From Bretschneidera sinensis (Eukaryota; Streptophyta; Magnoliopsida; Brassicales; Akaniaceae), in the NCBI GenBank assembly GCA_023935145.1, contig CM043699.1, positions 58,296,638 to 58,360,637 of the forward strand: DNA of 64,000 bases. The letters are read 5' to 3'. The number at the start of each line of letters is the position of its first letter. The stretch's first letter is position 1. The notes below the pieces were generated by a model that worked only from the letters and a program-made list of their open reading frames with translations, was not told where the DNA came from and did no database searches. The position numbers were made by a program, and so were the translations under genes. Shown here one piece after another: positions 11,421 to 23,194 of this stretch.

Positions 11421-13135
11421 TAATCGTGGCCAGCTAAATGCTCTACCATCTGATCAATAAATAGGAGTGGAAAATGATCATTCCTTGTGGCAGCATTCAA
11501 CTTACAGTAGTCTATACTCACTCTCCATCTTGATTGCACATGAGTTGGAACCAACTCGTCATGTTTATTCATCATTATAGCTAATCCAGCTCACTTTGGT
11601 ACGACATGAATCGAGCTCACCCACTTACTATCAAAGATTGGATAAATGATCCCTACATCAAACAGCTTAATCACTTCAGTCCTCACAACCTCTTGCATAG
11701 CTGGGTTGAGCCTTCTTTGTGGCTCCCTCGATGGCTTGGCATTCTCCTCCAAATATATCTTGTACATCACCACCGAGGGGCTGATTCCCTTGATATCCTC
11801 AATAGTCCAGCCGATAGCTTCCTTGTGCTCTCTTAAGATGTTCACTAATTTCTCCTCTTGAGCCTCAAGCAAATTTGAAGCTATAATCATAGGCAAAAAA
11901 TCTGCTGAACCTAAGAACTTATACTTAAGATTGTCCGGTAAAGGCTTAAGTTCCTTCTTGGGGGGTTCAGGTGCTGTGGTCTCCTCTGTCTCATTGTTCT
12001 TCTGAGGAGCAAACTTCAAAATAGCATTTGCTTGCTCAAGCAACTTATCCAAATCCAAATCCTCTCCAAACTGAGCAAAGCATGCCTCCAGGGGGTCCTC
12101 AATGCTTGATTCACCCACAGTCTCCTCCGTTTTACTGCTTTCCCAAGGAGCAGACTCCAAGATAGAATTTGCTTGCTTAAGTAGCTTATCCAAATCTAAA
12201 TCCTCTCCAAACTGAGCAAAGCATGCCTCCACAATGTCCTCAGACTGTCCTCCTTTCTTGGGCACTTGTAATCTCTCAGGGTAAGGCACTTTAGGTACAA
12301 ACGACGCAGCAAGATCCTTAATAGTAGGTGTGGCTGTAGATGGCTCAGTATCTCTCTTCTCCTTGTTGCCACTTTCTTGCCCTTGTTGTATAGCAGAGTT
12401 CTCTTCCACTTGATTGTCCACTTGTCTCCCAGACCTCAATGTGGCAATCGACTGCACTTGTTCCTATCCGTGCGTAGGAGTCAATGAATTTCCCACTGCA
12501 AACTGTTCCTTCGGGTTGGGCACAGGTTGACTGGGGAACTTTCCCTTCTCTCCTTCACCCACGTGACTTGTGATTTGATCCATTTGACTCTCTAGCTTGG
12601 CAATCGCTTGGGTGTTTACTACTTGCGCACTCCTTACTTCGTTGATGGAGTGGCCAGTCATCTTCATGAAATCCTTGAAGGTGTCCTCCAATGACTGTGA
12701 AACCAACGCTGGCACTTGAGTGGGAGCTTGGTAAGCTAGTGATGGTGCTGGATAGGCTGAGCGACCATAACTTGGAACTGGTGAAGGAAATTCGGGAGGG
12801 TATTGATTGTGAGCATGATGAGGGGCTCTTCCCTGATTTATCAGTTGGTTCTGTTTCCATGAAAAATTATGGTGGTTCTGCCACCCTGGATTGTACGTCT
12901 CGGAGTAAGATCCATTTGATTGTCATCGATAGTCATTGAAAGCGTTCATTTGTTCCATGGAATACTCGGCAAAAGCCGGGGTAGATGGAAAATTTTGTGC
13001 TAAATGTATAAGACTAGCACAGATGGAACAACTATCAACATTGAATGTATTGGCTGTATTGATGGACTGGCCGATCATCTTCATGAAATCCTTGAGGGTG
13101 TCCTCTAAAGACTGTGAAACCGGTGCTGGATTCAT
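11420..13135 (-). pseudogene. Deleted gag-pol of element A
   Basis: Minus-strand remains of an Athila-like polyprotein with three internal deletions. It starts at 13135 with a short copy of a segment that is normally found later in gag (VSQSLEDTLKDFMKM), then the zinc-finger region around CSICASLIHLAQNF (final Cys lost). The proline/glutamine-rich gag end follows, with a TAG at 12464. From 12457 the frame runs through KKGGQSEDI directly to an acidic duplicated region (EACFAQFGEDLDLDKLL twice) and on to the RT start (REPQRRLNPAMQEVVRTEV), ending near 11420 after FIDQMVEHLAGHDY. Absent are the gag N-terminus, protease, and RT core to integrase. Element H has the same set of deletions. Confidence 0.85.
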
Positions 13136-13314
13136 CCATATTTTTTAAAATTTTATTTTATTTTACTTTATTTTATTTTATTTTTTATGGGCAATTGCCA
13201 ATAGAAACAAATAAACTAAAATAAAATTGCAAAAGAAAAATAAAACAAAAATGATAACTAAACTAGTATAAAAATAAAATCAGTTTAAACAAAAATTTCA
13301 CAAACAAAACAAAT

Positions 13315-13331
13315 CTCCGGCAATGGCGCCA
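13315..13331 (-). other. Primer-binding site of element A
   Basis: On the minus strand TGGCGCCATTGCCGGAG, 15 of 17 bases matching the site in B that pairs with the 3' end of tRNA-Asp. It lies a few bases inside the 5' LTR remnant, as expected. Confidence 0.8.
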
Positions 13332-13337
13332 AAAACT

Positions 13338-13490
13338 TTTTGTGATTTTTAAATTACTCGCAAGCGCACGAGTCGTCTGCAATATAGTGTGTGCAAGTGC
13401 GAGGTCAAATCCACAGGGAATTGTTTTGTGAAAAATATATTTTTATCTAAACTAAGTCTATTTTAACCTAGTTCCAAATTTGTAATTGTA
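13338..13490 (-). repeat. Truncated 5' LTR of element A
   Basis: The last 150 or so bases of the LTR (U5 end with GCGCACGAGTCGTCTGCAAT and the CCCTGTGG motif), matching 8724-8876 closely. It stops abruptly at 13490, where plus-strand gag of element C begins. The 5' part of the LTR and any target duplication are lost. Confidence 0.85.
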
Positions 13491-14263
13491 TCAGGGGTAC
13501 ACTTGTTAAGGATCCACACTTGCATATTTGGGAATTCTTTGATCTCTGCAAGTTCCAGCACATCCGGGGCCTAGATCAAGATGGAATTAAGTTAATTCTT
13601 TTCCATTTTTCATTAAAAGATAATGCTAAGTTGTGGTACAATTCATTACCTGCAGTGTCTATCCATACTTGGGAAGAGCTATCCAGTAGGTTCCTAAAGA
13701 AGTTTTTCCCAGCATAAAAGAAAAGGCAGATGAGGAATGAGATTTAATCTTTCCAATAGAAGGATGAAAACCTTTTCTTTGAAGCAAGGGGACACTTCAA
13801 TGAGCTGCTTCTCAAGTGTCCACATCATAGTCTACCTCAAGATGAGCTGGTACAAGCTTTCTATGAAGGTCTAAGTGACATAAATAAAGGTATTGTAGAT
13901 TCAGGTTGTGGAGGTGTGCTGATGGAAAAGAGCAATGAAGAAGCTATGGAGCTTTTTGAGACATTAAGTGAGCACACCCAATAATTCTTATCCAGAGGAA
14001 GACCATGAGTAAAGAGCAAGGGTATGTATGAAGTAACCTTAAATGGTGGCTCTCCAAATTAGATGGCTGCTGTGGAAAAAAAAAAAACTAGATATGCTTG
14101 TAAAAGCCATGACTGCTCAGAACATCCCACCTAGTCCACAAGCCACACAACTCCAGGCATGTGCTATATGTTCTTATTTTGATCACACTACTGAATCTTG
14201 CCCTTTGCATTCATCTGCAGATCAAGAGCAAGCAAACTATGTGGGATCGAACAACTATCCTCC
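13491..14263 (+). pseudogene. gag of Athila-like element C, left part
   Basis: Plus-strand gag beginning abruptly at the junction with A. 13520-13717 reads a retrotransposon gag domain (LFHFSLKDNAKLWYNSLP, then WEELSSRFLKKFF), followed by stops and shifts, then CPHHSLPQDELVQAFYEGL near 13820, and a zinc-finger-like CAICSYFDHTTESC at 14161-14202. The frame is cut at 14263 by insertion of element B and resumes at 21860. The gag is from a different family to that of B and D. Confidence 0.85.
14259..14263. repeat. Target site duplication CCTCC (left) of element B
   Basis: CCTCC directly left of the TGTTGTGAG end of element B. The same five bases follow its other end at 21855-21859. A 5-bp duplication is usual for Ty3/gypsy integration. 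Confidence 0.9.
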
Positions 14264-15657
14264 TGTTGTGAGTTTTAAATTAGTCGCAAGCGTACGTGTC
14301 GTTTGCAATATAGTGTTGTGCAAGTGCGAGGTCGAATCCACAGAGAATTGCGTTGTGAAAATATTTTTTATCTAAACTAAGCCTATTTTAACCTAGTTCC
14401 AAGTTTTGAATTGTCTTTTGCAAAACAAATATAAACTAAACTAAATTGATTTAAAGACTAATGATAAAAACACTAAGGTTTCTGAATCCACCCCACCAAA
14501 GTAAAGCATATATCTTCATATTCTATATAAAAATAATCTATCAAAACATTCCATGAATCCAACATTAAACAAATCACAACAAATATCTCAATTAAACCAA
14601 AACAATCCAATGTATCCGCTTTTAACAAATCACAAAGGATATCCAATTTAATCAAAAACGATTCGATGTATCCATCAGATGAAACACATGGAATATCCAA
14701 CAGAACAATTTAAACTCAATCAATCATAAGATTTTACTCAAATAATTGAACATAACATTTATATTAAAAAACATCATAATTGTATAAACAAATCTGAAAA
14801 TATTATGCCAAACAATGGCGAGGCTTCATCTTCAACCTTAGCTGAAGATTTTAGCCACTCATAATCATGAAACTAAAGTTCACAATAACAGTACTAAACA
14901 TTAAACTAAAAAAAAGCAGTAAATTAAAACTGACTATACATGGGAGAAATTCCACTCGCTGTTGGGCGGCGCTTCCCCTCGTGATAGCAAAGCCTTCGGA
15001 GATCCACCAGAATGCTAGTAGAAGTCCTCCAAATTGCACCAAAATGGCATTTGGATTGCTTACTAAAGATGAAGTGAAGAGGGGCTTATATAGGGAAACA
15101 TAACAAGTGCAATATGCTTCCAATCCGATGTGGGATACTGCAAATTCCAGCTTTTGCTCTTTGACCTTTGTCTACTAAAATTGCCATAACGTTCTCTAGA
15201 AAAATCATTTTATTGATCCGAAAAATTTCCCAGAAAATAGACATCGAGATATTTCCAAGCATATATGGCTCATCTCCTGGTTCTTCCTAAATCAATACAG
15301 TTTAATCCTAAAAAATGGCTGATCTGTCACGCTGAAATCATGCACAGCCTGACCTTTGTCTACTAAAACTGCCATAATGTTTTCTAGAAAAATCATTTTA
15401 TTGATCCGTAAAATTCCCAAGAAACTAGACATTCGGATCTTTCCAAGCATATATGGCTCATCTCCTGGTTCTTCCTGAATCAATATAGTTTAATCTTCAA
15501 AAATGGCTGATCTGTACGAGCAATTCTGGCAATTTAGTGAAACTCCTTTACAAGCTTGTAAACCTGTAAAACAACGAAAAACAACTCAAGGTAACAAATT
15601 CCTAAGCTAACAAACGTAAATTAAGAGGCCAAAATATGCAATATTTGGCACTCATTA
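14264..15657 (-). repeat. 3' LTR of element B
   Basis: 1394 bases. On the minus strand: TAATGAGTGCC start, two tandem copies of the 189-base U3 block (about 15160-15540), a TCCCACATCG box (15126-15135), a TATA box TATATAAG (15085-15092) and a U5 ending CTCACAACA. A polypurine tract GTTTGGGGGTATT lies directly next to it at 15658-15672. Confidence 0.92.
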
Positions 15658-16960
15658 AATACCCCCAAACTTACATTTTGCTAGTCCTTTAGCAAAACAA
15701 AATAAAAGACTAAATGAAAAATAAAGAACATAAAGATAAGTTCATCACTCATGGTATCCAAAAATTTAAGGAGCACACATCACCATGATATTCATTCATA
15801 AGAGAGCTTAAAAAGATAAACCCATCTTCGCAATGAATAGAAATGTTAAAATCTAATTACTTACAAAAGGCAGGTTAAGGCATCACAAGTCTGACACTGT
15901 GTAAAGTGAATTAGCATATAAAAATGAAGCTTCCAAATAACTCCAATGTGTAAGGTCTCCATGTCTCAAGATTCACCAAATTTCCCATCAGAATGAACGA
16001 AAATGGCATAGTTTTTATTTTCTTCTCTCTCTTTCTCTCTTTTTTTTTAATAATAAAGCTCTGCTATGTTTAGTTCCCTTAAGCTTTCTAATTGACCCAT
16101 GTAGCGAGTGTTGAGTCAATGACTCCCAAACCAGATGGTTTTAGGGCATTAAGTGTAAAGGCACCCCTAAGGACTTACTAACTCTAGTAAAAAAGGCTAC
16201 GAAATTAAACTGGCCTTAATACTACCAAGCAAAATTCCCACCTTTTGACGTGAACACTCACTGCTTACTGAGGCAAGAGGTTCAGTTACTCAGTGGAAAG
16301 TTTATTTATGATCATCAAATTTTTTTATATTTTTTTTGGGTACTTTTTTATGCCAAAGTGTTTATCCAACAAGTCATCCAGTTTTGGTTAAGACAAGGAA
16401 ACGTCACATTAAAATCACATGTCATACCTCACACAATTTGTGCTAATGTGCTCGTGTTAGATTAGATCAAACCCATGTGAATTCTCAAATGCCTAAAGTA
16501 AGTAACTAAATTTTAAAAATTTATCACCAGATCATGTGTTCAAAATTTTAAGCTCACCAATAACATCACATCACAGAAATTGTTTAGATCAACCAAAATT
16601 TCAAAATAACATGAGCATGCATTTACCTTCTTTCTTTTTCCATTTTTTTTAAATGAAGAAAAACAACAACAAATTATGACAAAGTGTGTGTAATGTGTCT
16701 CTTATACCCCCAAACTTAAATTACACATTGACCCTAATGTGTGAATAATATAGAAAGAGCTTACTTGGGATATTAAGAACTATCTGGACTGGTATGGCTC
16801 ATAGTATACCCCCAAACTTGATCTGAAGTACGCTTTGTCCTTGAAAAATAAAGACTGGAAAAAAAAACAGTAACAAGAAATATGTAAAATAATAAACAAA
16901 CAGAAAGGATATGTTGTGGGGTGCCTTCCATGAGCGCTAAGTTTTACGTCTTCAGCCAGA
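15658..16960 (-). other. 3' noncoding region of element B
   Basis: No coding sequence was seen. Read on the minus strand from pol: post-pol motif GGCTGAAGACGTAAAACTTA with GGAAGGCACCCC (about 16960-16917), PPT-like G-tracts (near 16805 and 16708), one copy of the GAGTAACTGAACC segment (about 16255-16310; other copies have two), hairpin segments 16149-16170 and 16113-16125, a GGACTAGCAAAATG stretch and the true polypurine tract. Confidence 0.75.
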
Positions 16961-17690
16961 CCTAGCATTAGTAATCGTGCCCAGCTAAGTGCTCCACCAT
17001 CTGATCAACAAATGGGAGTGGAAAATGATCCTTCCTTGTGGCATCATTTAACTTACAGTAGTCTAGACACACTCTCTATCCTGACTGAACACGAGTTGGC
17101 ACCAACTCGTCGTCCTTATGCTTCACTACCATCAATCTAGCCCGCTTTAGCACGACATGAATCGAGCTCACCCACTTGCTATCAAAGATTGGATAAATGA
17201 TCCCTGCATCCCACAACTTTATCACTTCAGTCCTCACAACCTCTTGTATAGCTGGGTGGAGCCTTCTCTGTGGCTCCCTCGATGACTTGAAGTTTTCCTC
17301 CAAATGTATCTTATGCATCACCACTGAGGGGCTGATCTCTTTCATATCCTCAATAGTCCAGCCGATAGCTTCCTTGTGCTATCTTAAAATGTCCACTAAT
17401 TTCTCCTCTTGAGCCTCAACCAAATCTAAAGCTATAATCACAGGCAAAGAATCTACTGGACCTAGGAACTTATACTTAAGATTATTCGGTAAAGGCTTAA
17501 GTTCCTTCTTGGGGGGTTTAGGTGTTGTGGTCTCCTCCGTCTCACTGCTCTTCTGAGGAGCAGACTCCAAAGTAGCATTTGCTTGCTCAAGCAACTAATC
17601 CAAATCCAAATCCTCTCCAAACTAAGCAAAGCATGCCTCCAGGGGGTCCTCAATGCTTGATTCACCTATAGTCTCCTCCGTCTTACTGCT
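16960..17690 (-). pseudogene. RT N-terminal stub of element B
   Basis: Minus-strand frames at 17594-17379 and 17345-17076 carry the spacer before RT (KKELKPLPNNLKYKFLG) and the first RT residues (REPQRRLHPAIQEVVRTEVI, then WDAGIIYPIFDSKWVS). The RT stops after FVDQMVEHLAGHDY near 16985, where sequence jumps to the post-pol motif. The catalytic YxDD region, RNase H and integrase are not there. The same junction is found in A (near 11430) and H (near 54100). Confidence 0.85.
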
Positions 17691-18410
17691 CTCCTAAAGA
17701 GCAGACTCTAAAATGGTATTTGCTTGCTTAAGTAACTTATTCAAATCCAGATCCTCTCCAAACTGAGCAAAGCATGCCTCCAAGGGGTTCTCATTGCTTG
17801 ATTCATCCACAATCTCCTCAATAATCTCTTCTATCAAGCATACATTTCTCACTTCATCAAATTCCAGTGGTTGCTTAGTGATATCAAAGATATTCAACTC
17901 CACTGTCATATTTCCAAAGGAAATCTTCATCACTCCTGTCCTACAATTTATCAGGGCATTAGCTGTGGCTAAGAATGGTTGCCCTAGAATCACCGGTATC
18001 TAAATCCCTACATTCTGAATCGGCTTTGTGTCTAGCACAATAAAATCCACAGGGAAATAAAACTTATCCACCTTTATCAAAACGTCCTCAACTACTGCCC
18101 GTGGTGTTTTCACTGACCTGTCAGCCAATTGAAGTGTCGTGTTTGTGGGCTTTAGTTCTCCTAACCCTAACTATAGATAGACTGAGTAAGGTAGAAGGTT
18201 CACACGTGCTCCTAAATCTAAGAGAGCCCTCTCAATCTGGCTGACTCCTATCATGCAAAAGATGGTAGGACACCCTGGGTCCTTATACTTGATGGGGAGC
18301 TTGCACTGAAGGATTGAGCTAACCTGCTCGGTCAAAAATGCCTTCTTTGGGACATTCGTCCTCCTCTTGATAGTGATCAAGTCTTTTAAGAACTTGGCAT
18401 ATGACGGCAC
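17690..18410 (-). pseudogene. Aspartic protease region of element B
   Basis: Minus-strand protease, in frames 18410-18171 and 17993-17694. The active-site loop reads ERALLDLGARVNLLPYSVYL; DLGA is the form present in F and D as well, so it is probably the functional form in this lineage. A C-terminal MILGQPFLATANALI flap/psi-loop motif follows at 17993. A stop lies near 18170. The acidic EACFAQFGEDLDLNKLL module follows and leads to the RT stub. Confidence 0.85.
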
Positions 18411-18449
18411 TTACTGGATGGCGTCCAAAAGTGGGATATTGATTTGGAC

Positions 18450-20273
18450 TTACTTGAACACCTCCAGAATTTTCTCAAACTTCCCTCCTTTCTTGGGCGC
18501 TTGTAATCTCTCAGGGTAATGCACTTTAGGTACAAATGACCTAGGAGGATCCTTAACAGTGGGTGTGGTTGTAGATGGCTCAGCATCTCTCTTTTTCTTG
18601 TTGCCACTTTCTTGTCCTGGCTGCATAGCAGGGTTCTCTTCCAATTGATTGTCCACTTGTCTCCCAGACCTTAATATGACAATCGATTGCACTTGTTCCT
18701 GCTCGTGCGTAGGATTTGATGAATTTCCAACCGCAAACTGTCCTTTCAGGTTAGGCACAGGTTGACTAGGGAACGTTCCCTTATCTCTTTCACCCAAGTG
18801 ACTTGCGATTTGACCTATTTGACTCTCTAGCTTGGCAATCGCTTGGGTGTTTACTATTGTTGCGCTCCTCACTTCACTGATGGATTGGCCGTGCATCTTC
18901 ATGAACTCCTTAAGGGTGTCCTCTAGTGACTGTGAAATCGGCGCTGGTGCTTGAGTGAGAGCTTGGTAAGTAGGTGATGGTGTTGGATGGGCTGAGCGAC
19001 CATGACTTGGAATTGGTGGAGAAAATCCGGGAGGGTATTGATTGTGAGCATGATGAGGGGCTCCTCCCTGATTCATCGATTGGTTCTGCTTCCACGAAAA
19101 ATTAGGGTGGTTCCACCACCCTGGATTGTAAGTCTCGAAGTAAGATCCATTTGATTGCCTCCGATAGTCATTGAAAGCGTTCACTTGGTCCATAGGATAC
19201 TCGACAAAAGCTGGCATAGATGGACAATTCTGTGCTAAATGCATAGGACTAGCACAGATGGAACAACTATCAATATTAAATGTATTGGCAGCATTGATGG
19301 ACTTGCCCACAGCGAGAGCGTCAATCTTCTTGGTGAGAACATCTATCATTATCTTCAAGTCAGTATCCTCCTTAATCTCATAGATGCCTCCTTTCCTAAG
19401 AGCACGACTGGACTTGTCCCGACAGCTTGAAAAATCCCACTGCTGCGAGTTGTCGGACAACTTGTCCAAAGCCTTGTATGCTTCATCCCCCGTCAGACTT
19501 AAGAATGCCCCCCCATTCATAGACTCGATCATGCTACGGTTGGGTTGAGTCGACCCTTGGTAGAAGAACTGAACGAGTCTCCATTTTTCATATCCATGCG
19601 GAAGGCATCTGATCAGTAACTCCCTGAAGCGCTCCCAGATCTCAAAAAACTTTTCATCCTCATTCTGAGTGAAAGAACTAATCTCCTTTCGGCACTCATT
19701 CACTCTAGACATTGGGAAAAACTTATGATAAAATTTGCTAAGCAGATTTTCCCAAGATGTAATAGACCCGGGCATGTTGGAATCCAACCATGCCCTAGCT
19801 CTATCGTGAAGAGAAAAAGGGAAAATTCGAAGATGGACTGACTCCTCAGAGAAATTCTGAAACTTGAATGTGGCACAAATGTCTTTGAACTTCTTTACAT
19901 GACTATAAGGATTTTCAAGATCTAAGCCATAAAATGAGGGTAAGAGTTGGATGACATGTGGCTTTAAGTCAAAATGGGTGGCATTGGTAGGTGGCAACAC
20001 TATGCAAGAAGATGAATTAGTCGCAACGGGTGCGAACAATTCCCTAAGGGATGTAGTGGAGTCCACGTTCCAAGCTATAGGTTGCTCTACATGCTCCGGA
20101 TGATTTGCATTCCTAAAATTTTCTCCCATCTCAACTGTCTCTCTTTCAACTAGTGTTCTTTTCTGTCTCCTAAGAGTTCTTTCTAAGTCGGGATCTAAAG
20201 GTGTCAAATCTAAATTCAGGGATCTCCGACCAAGCATACACCACAAAAAAAATAAACTAACTAGTAGAAACAA
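18450..20273 (-). CDS. Gag polyprotein of element B (607 aa, open)
   Basis: The longest open frame of any mobile element here. N-terminal basic region (LDPDLERTLRRQKR), then the capsid-like retrotransposon gag domain at about residues 100-260 (HVIQLLPSFYGLDLENPYSH, FPFSLHDRARAWLDS, CLPHGYEKWRLVQFFYQG). A CCHC zinc knuckle CSICASPMHLAQNC lies near residue 340, then a Pro/Gln/Asn-rich tail with a second SQSLEDTLKEFMKMHGQS segment and LRSGRQVDNQ. Gag forms the virus-like particle. This is the only full-length gag of the A/B/F/H group, and its uninterrupted frame suggests recent activity or use in trans. The stop lies in the gag-protease spacer, at 18450. Confidence 0.88.
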   Translation of the reverse strand: MFLLVSLFFLWCMLGRRSLNLDLTPLDPDLERTLRRQKRTLVERETVEMGENFRNANHPEHVEQPIAWNVDSTTSLRELFAPVATNSSSCIVLPPTNATHFDLKPHVIQLLPSFYGLDLENPYSHVKKFKDICATFKFQNFSEESVHLRIFPFSLHDRARAWLDSNMPGSITSWENLLSKFYHKFFPMSRVNECRKEISSFTQNEDEKFFEIWERFRELLIRCLPHGYEKWRLVQFFYQGSTQPNRSMIESMNGGAFLSLTGDEAYKALDKLSDNSQQWDFSSCRDKSSRALRKGGIYEIKEDTDLKIMIDVLTKKIDALAVGKSINAANTFNIDSCSICASPMHLAQNCPSMPAFVEYPMDQVNAFNDYRRQSNGSYFETYNPGWWNHPNFSWKQNQSMNQGGAPHHAHNQYPPGFSPPIPSHGRSAHPTPSPTYQALTQAPAPISQSLEDTLKEFMKMHGQSISEVRSATIVNTQAIAKLESQIGQIASHLGERDKGTFPSQPVPNLKGQFAVGNSSNPTHEQEQVQSIVILRSGRQVDNQLEENPAMQPGQESGNKKKRDAEPSTTTPTVKDPPRSFVPKVHYPERLQAPKKGGKFEKILEVFK

Positions 20274-20439
20274 AACAAAATAAAATACAAATACAAACTA
20301 AAAATTAAAAATTAAAATTAAAATTAAAATTAAAAATAATTAAATTAAAATTAAATAAAATAAAATAAAACAAAAATGCTAACTAAACTAGTAGAAAAAT
20401 AAAATTAATTCTGACATAAATTTCACAAACAAAACAAAT

Positions 20440-20456
20440 CCCCGGCAACGGCGCCA
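20440..20456 (-). other. Primer-binding site of element B (tRNA-Asp)
   Basis: On the minus strand TGGCGCCGTTGCCGGGG, six bases from the 5' LTR end. It is the complement of the 3' end of plant tRNA-Asp(GUC), including CCA, as I know it. Athila-type elements commonly use this primer. Confidence 0.85.
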
Positions 20457-20462
20457 AAAACT

Positions 20463-21854
20463 TGTTGTGAGTTTTAAATTACTCGCAAGTGCACGAGTCG
20501 TTTGCAATATAGTGTTGTGCAAGTGCGAGGTCGAATCCACAGAGAATTGCGTTGTAAAAATATTTTTATCTAAACTAAGCCTATTTTAACCTAGTTCCAA
20601 GTTTTGAATTGTCTTTTGCAAAACAAATATAAACTAAACTGAATTGATTTAAAAACTAATGATAAAAACACTAAGGTTTTTGAATCCACCCCACCAAAGT
20701 AAAACATATATCTTCATGTTCTATATAAAAATAATCTATCAAAACATTCCATGAATCCAACATTAAACAAATCACAACAAATATCCCAATTAAACCAAAA
20801 CAATCCAATGTATCCGATTTTAACAAATCACAAAGGATATCCAATTTAATAAAAAATGATTCGATGTATCCATCAGATGAAACACACAGAATATCCAACA
20901 GAACAATTTAAACTCAATCAATCATAATATTTTACTCAAATAATTGAACAGAACATTTATATTAAAAAACATCATAATTGTATAAACAAATCTGAATATA
21001 TTATGCCAAACAACGGCGAGGCTTCATCTTCAACCTTAGCTGAAGATTCTAACCACTCATAATCATGAAAATAAAGTTCACAATAACACTGCTAAACATT
21101 AAACTAAAAAAAACAGTAAATTAAAACTGATTATACATGGGAGAAATTTCACTCTCTGTTGAACGGCGCTTCCCTTCGTGATAGCAAAGCCTTCGGAGAT
21201 CCACCAGAATGCTAGTAGAAGTCCTCCAAATTGCACCAAAATGGCACTTGGATTGCTTACTAAAGATGAAGTGAAGAGAGGCTTATATAGGGAAACATCA
21301 CAAGTGCAATATGCTTCCAATCCGATGTGGGATACTGCAAATTCCAGCTTTTGCTCTTTGACCTTTGTCTACTAAAACTGTCATAACTTTCTCTAGAAAA
21401 ATAATTTTATTGATCCGTAAAATCTCCCAGAAAATAGACATCGGTATCTTTCGAAGCATATATGGCTTATCTCCTGGTTATTCCTGAATCAATACAGTTT
21501 AATCCTAAAAAATGGCTGATCTGTTACGCTGAAATCATGCACAGCCTGACCTTTGTCTATTAAAACTGCCATAACTTTCTCTAGAAAAATCATTTTATTG
21601 ATCCATAAAATTTCTCAGAAACTAGACATTCGGATATTTCCAAGCATATATGGCTTATCTCCTGGTTCTTCTTTAATCAATACAGTTTAATCTTCAAAAA
21701 TGGCTGATCTATACGAGCAATTCTGGCAATTTAGTGAAACTCTTTTCCAAGCTTGTAAACCTGTAAAAAAACGAAAAACAACTCAAGGTAACAAATTTCT
21801 AAGCTAACAAATATAAATTAAGAGGCCAAAATATGCAATATTTGGCACTCATCA
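20463..21854 (-). repeat. 5' LTR of element B
   Basis: 1392 bases, minus strand, TGATGAGTGCC to CTCACAACA. It contains the duplicated U3 block (about 21365-21740), a TCCCACATCG box (21323-21332), a TATA box TATATAAG (21282-21289) and the U5 motif TCTCTGTGGATTCGACC near 20545. It is followed by the CCTCC duplication. Confidence 0.92.
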
Positions 21855-22530
21855 CCTCCTAAGAACAATCCATATGCCAATACCTACAATCCAGGATGGC
21901 GAAACCACCCTAACTTCTCATGGAATAATAATCAGAATGCCTTGAACCTGCAAGGGCAACAAATGAACTCCCAACTAGTGACCCAATCAATTCCAGAATC
22001 AAAGAATAGTGACCTAAAGAGTCTTGTAAGGCAATTTGCAACTCAACAACAACAGCTAGTGACTTCACAAGATCAGTTTATGGCAGAAAAAGACAATTTT
22101 GGACTGAACAAAGACAAATCAATGCAAAGGATGAGCAAGCTATTCAAAGACTCGAAGTACAAGTGGGGTAATTGGCTAAGAAGCTGAGTGGAAGAAAGCA
22201 AGGTGAATTTTCAACCCAAACGCTACCTAATCCAGGAGGATACCAGCAACTGAAGGCCGTTACAACTCTCAGAAATGGTAAGATTATAGGAACCGATAAG
22301 CCTGCACAAGCATCTCAAATTAAAACATCCACATCAAAGGTAAGTGAAATGGAAAAGGTGAATGCACCACCCTTCCCTCAAAGGTTAGTAAAGCCAAAGA
22401 AAGAAAGTAAATTGCATGATATTTTTGAAACTTTGAGAAAAGTAAAAATTAACATTCCTTTATTAGACGCAATTCAACAAATTCCTGCTTATATTAAATT
22501 TTTGAAAGATTGTTGAACTCATAAAAGGAA
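21855..22530 (+). pseudogene. gag C-terminal part of element C, right of B
   Basis: Resumes the gag cut at 14263. It begins in the duplicated CCTCC and reads NTYNPGWRNHPNFSW near 21875, a conserved gag motif also present in D and G. Then a Gln-rich tail (21942-22187), and 22172-22516 with TLRNGKIIG and the protease-leading VNAPPFPQRLVKPKKESKL. Overlapping frames show at least one frameshift near 22180 and a stop at 22514. Confidence 0.8.
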
Positions 22531-22549
22531 GTTTCAGGAGTATGAAATT

Positions 22550-23194
22550 GTGGCTTTAATTGAAGAGGTAAGTGCGGTGTTATTAAGGAAACTACCACCA
22601 AAGCTAAAAGATCCAGGTAGTTTTACCATTCCTTGTAGGATAGGTGACCAGCTTTTTGAGTGTGCACTACTGGATCTAGAGGCGGGTGTCAATTTGCTGC
22701 CATACACTGTATTTGAAACACTAGGTTTAGGGGAGCTTCAACCAACGTCCATCACCTTGCAATTGGCAGACAGAAGCATCAAAAGACCAAGAGGTATTCT
22801 TGAGGATGTCTTGGTAAAGATATGTGAATTTATTTTACCTACTGATTTTATTGTATTAGATATGGAAGAATCTCCCATGCCATTACCTTTACCCATCATC
22901 TTAGGAAGACCCTTTATGAGAACTGCTAATACAAAAATTTGTGTGAAAAAGGGTATTGTAAGTATGAAGGTAAATGGTGAGAAGATAGAATTCAAAATAT
23001 TTGATGCATTAAAATTACCTCAAGATGATATTAATGTATGCATGATGCAAGGTATTGTTGAGCAAGCTTTTCAGGTCCATCACATTGATCTATTGGAGAC
23101 CACCCTCAACCATAGCTTCACAAGATCGAATATTGAGCCTGAATCTGAAGATGTTACTGATGACATCATTAAAGTGGTTGCACCATCTGGCTGA
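22550..23194 (+). pseudogene. Aspartic protease of element C, pol deleted behind it
   Basis: Open frame of 214 residues. Motifs are KLKDPGSFTIPCRIGDQLF, the active-site loop CALLDLEAGVNLLPYTVF (Gly of DLGA changed to Glu, so probably inactive), ADRSIKRPRGILEDVLVK and IILGRPFMRTA. It ends KVVAPSG then stop, in the post-pol motif GGCTGAAGACGTAAAACTTA: RT, RNase H and integrase have been lost between protease and the 3' noncoding region. This is a different deletion from that in B, but the same downstream landmark. Confidence 0.85.

Larger units (their letters stand above)
14264..21854 (-). mobile_element. Complete Athila-like LTR retrotransposon B (pol-deleted)
   Basis: A 7.6-kb minus-strand element with two LTRs of 1392 and 1394 bases, a tRNA-Asp-type primer site, a long gag, protease, a stub of RT and a 3' noncoding region, inserted into gag of element C with a CCTCC duplication. 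By eye the LTRs are about 96% identical, so it is younger than E. RT core, RNase H and integrase are absent, so it cannot move alone. Only the 3' LTR terminus is changed (TGATGAG to TAATGAG). Confidence 0.93.
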
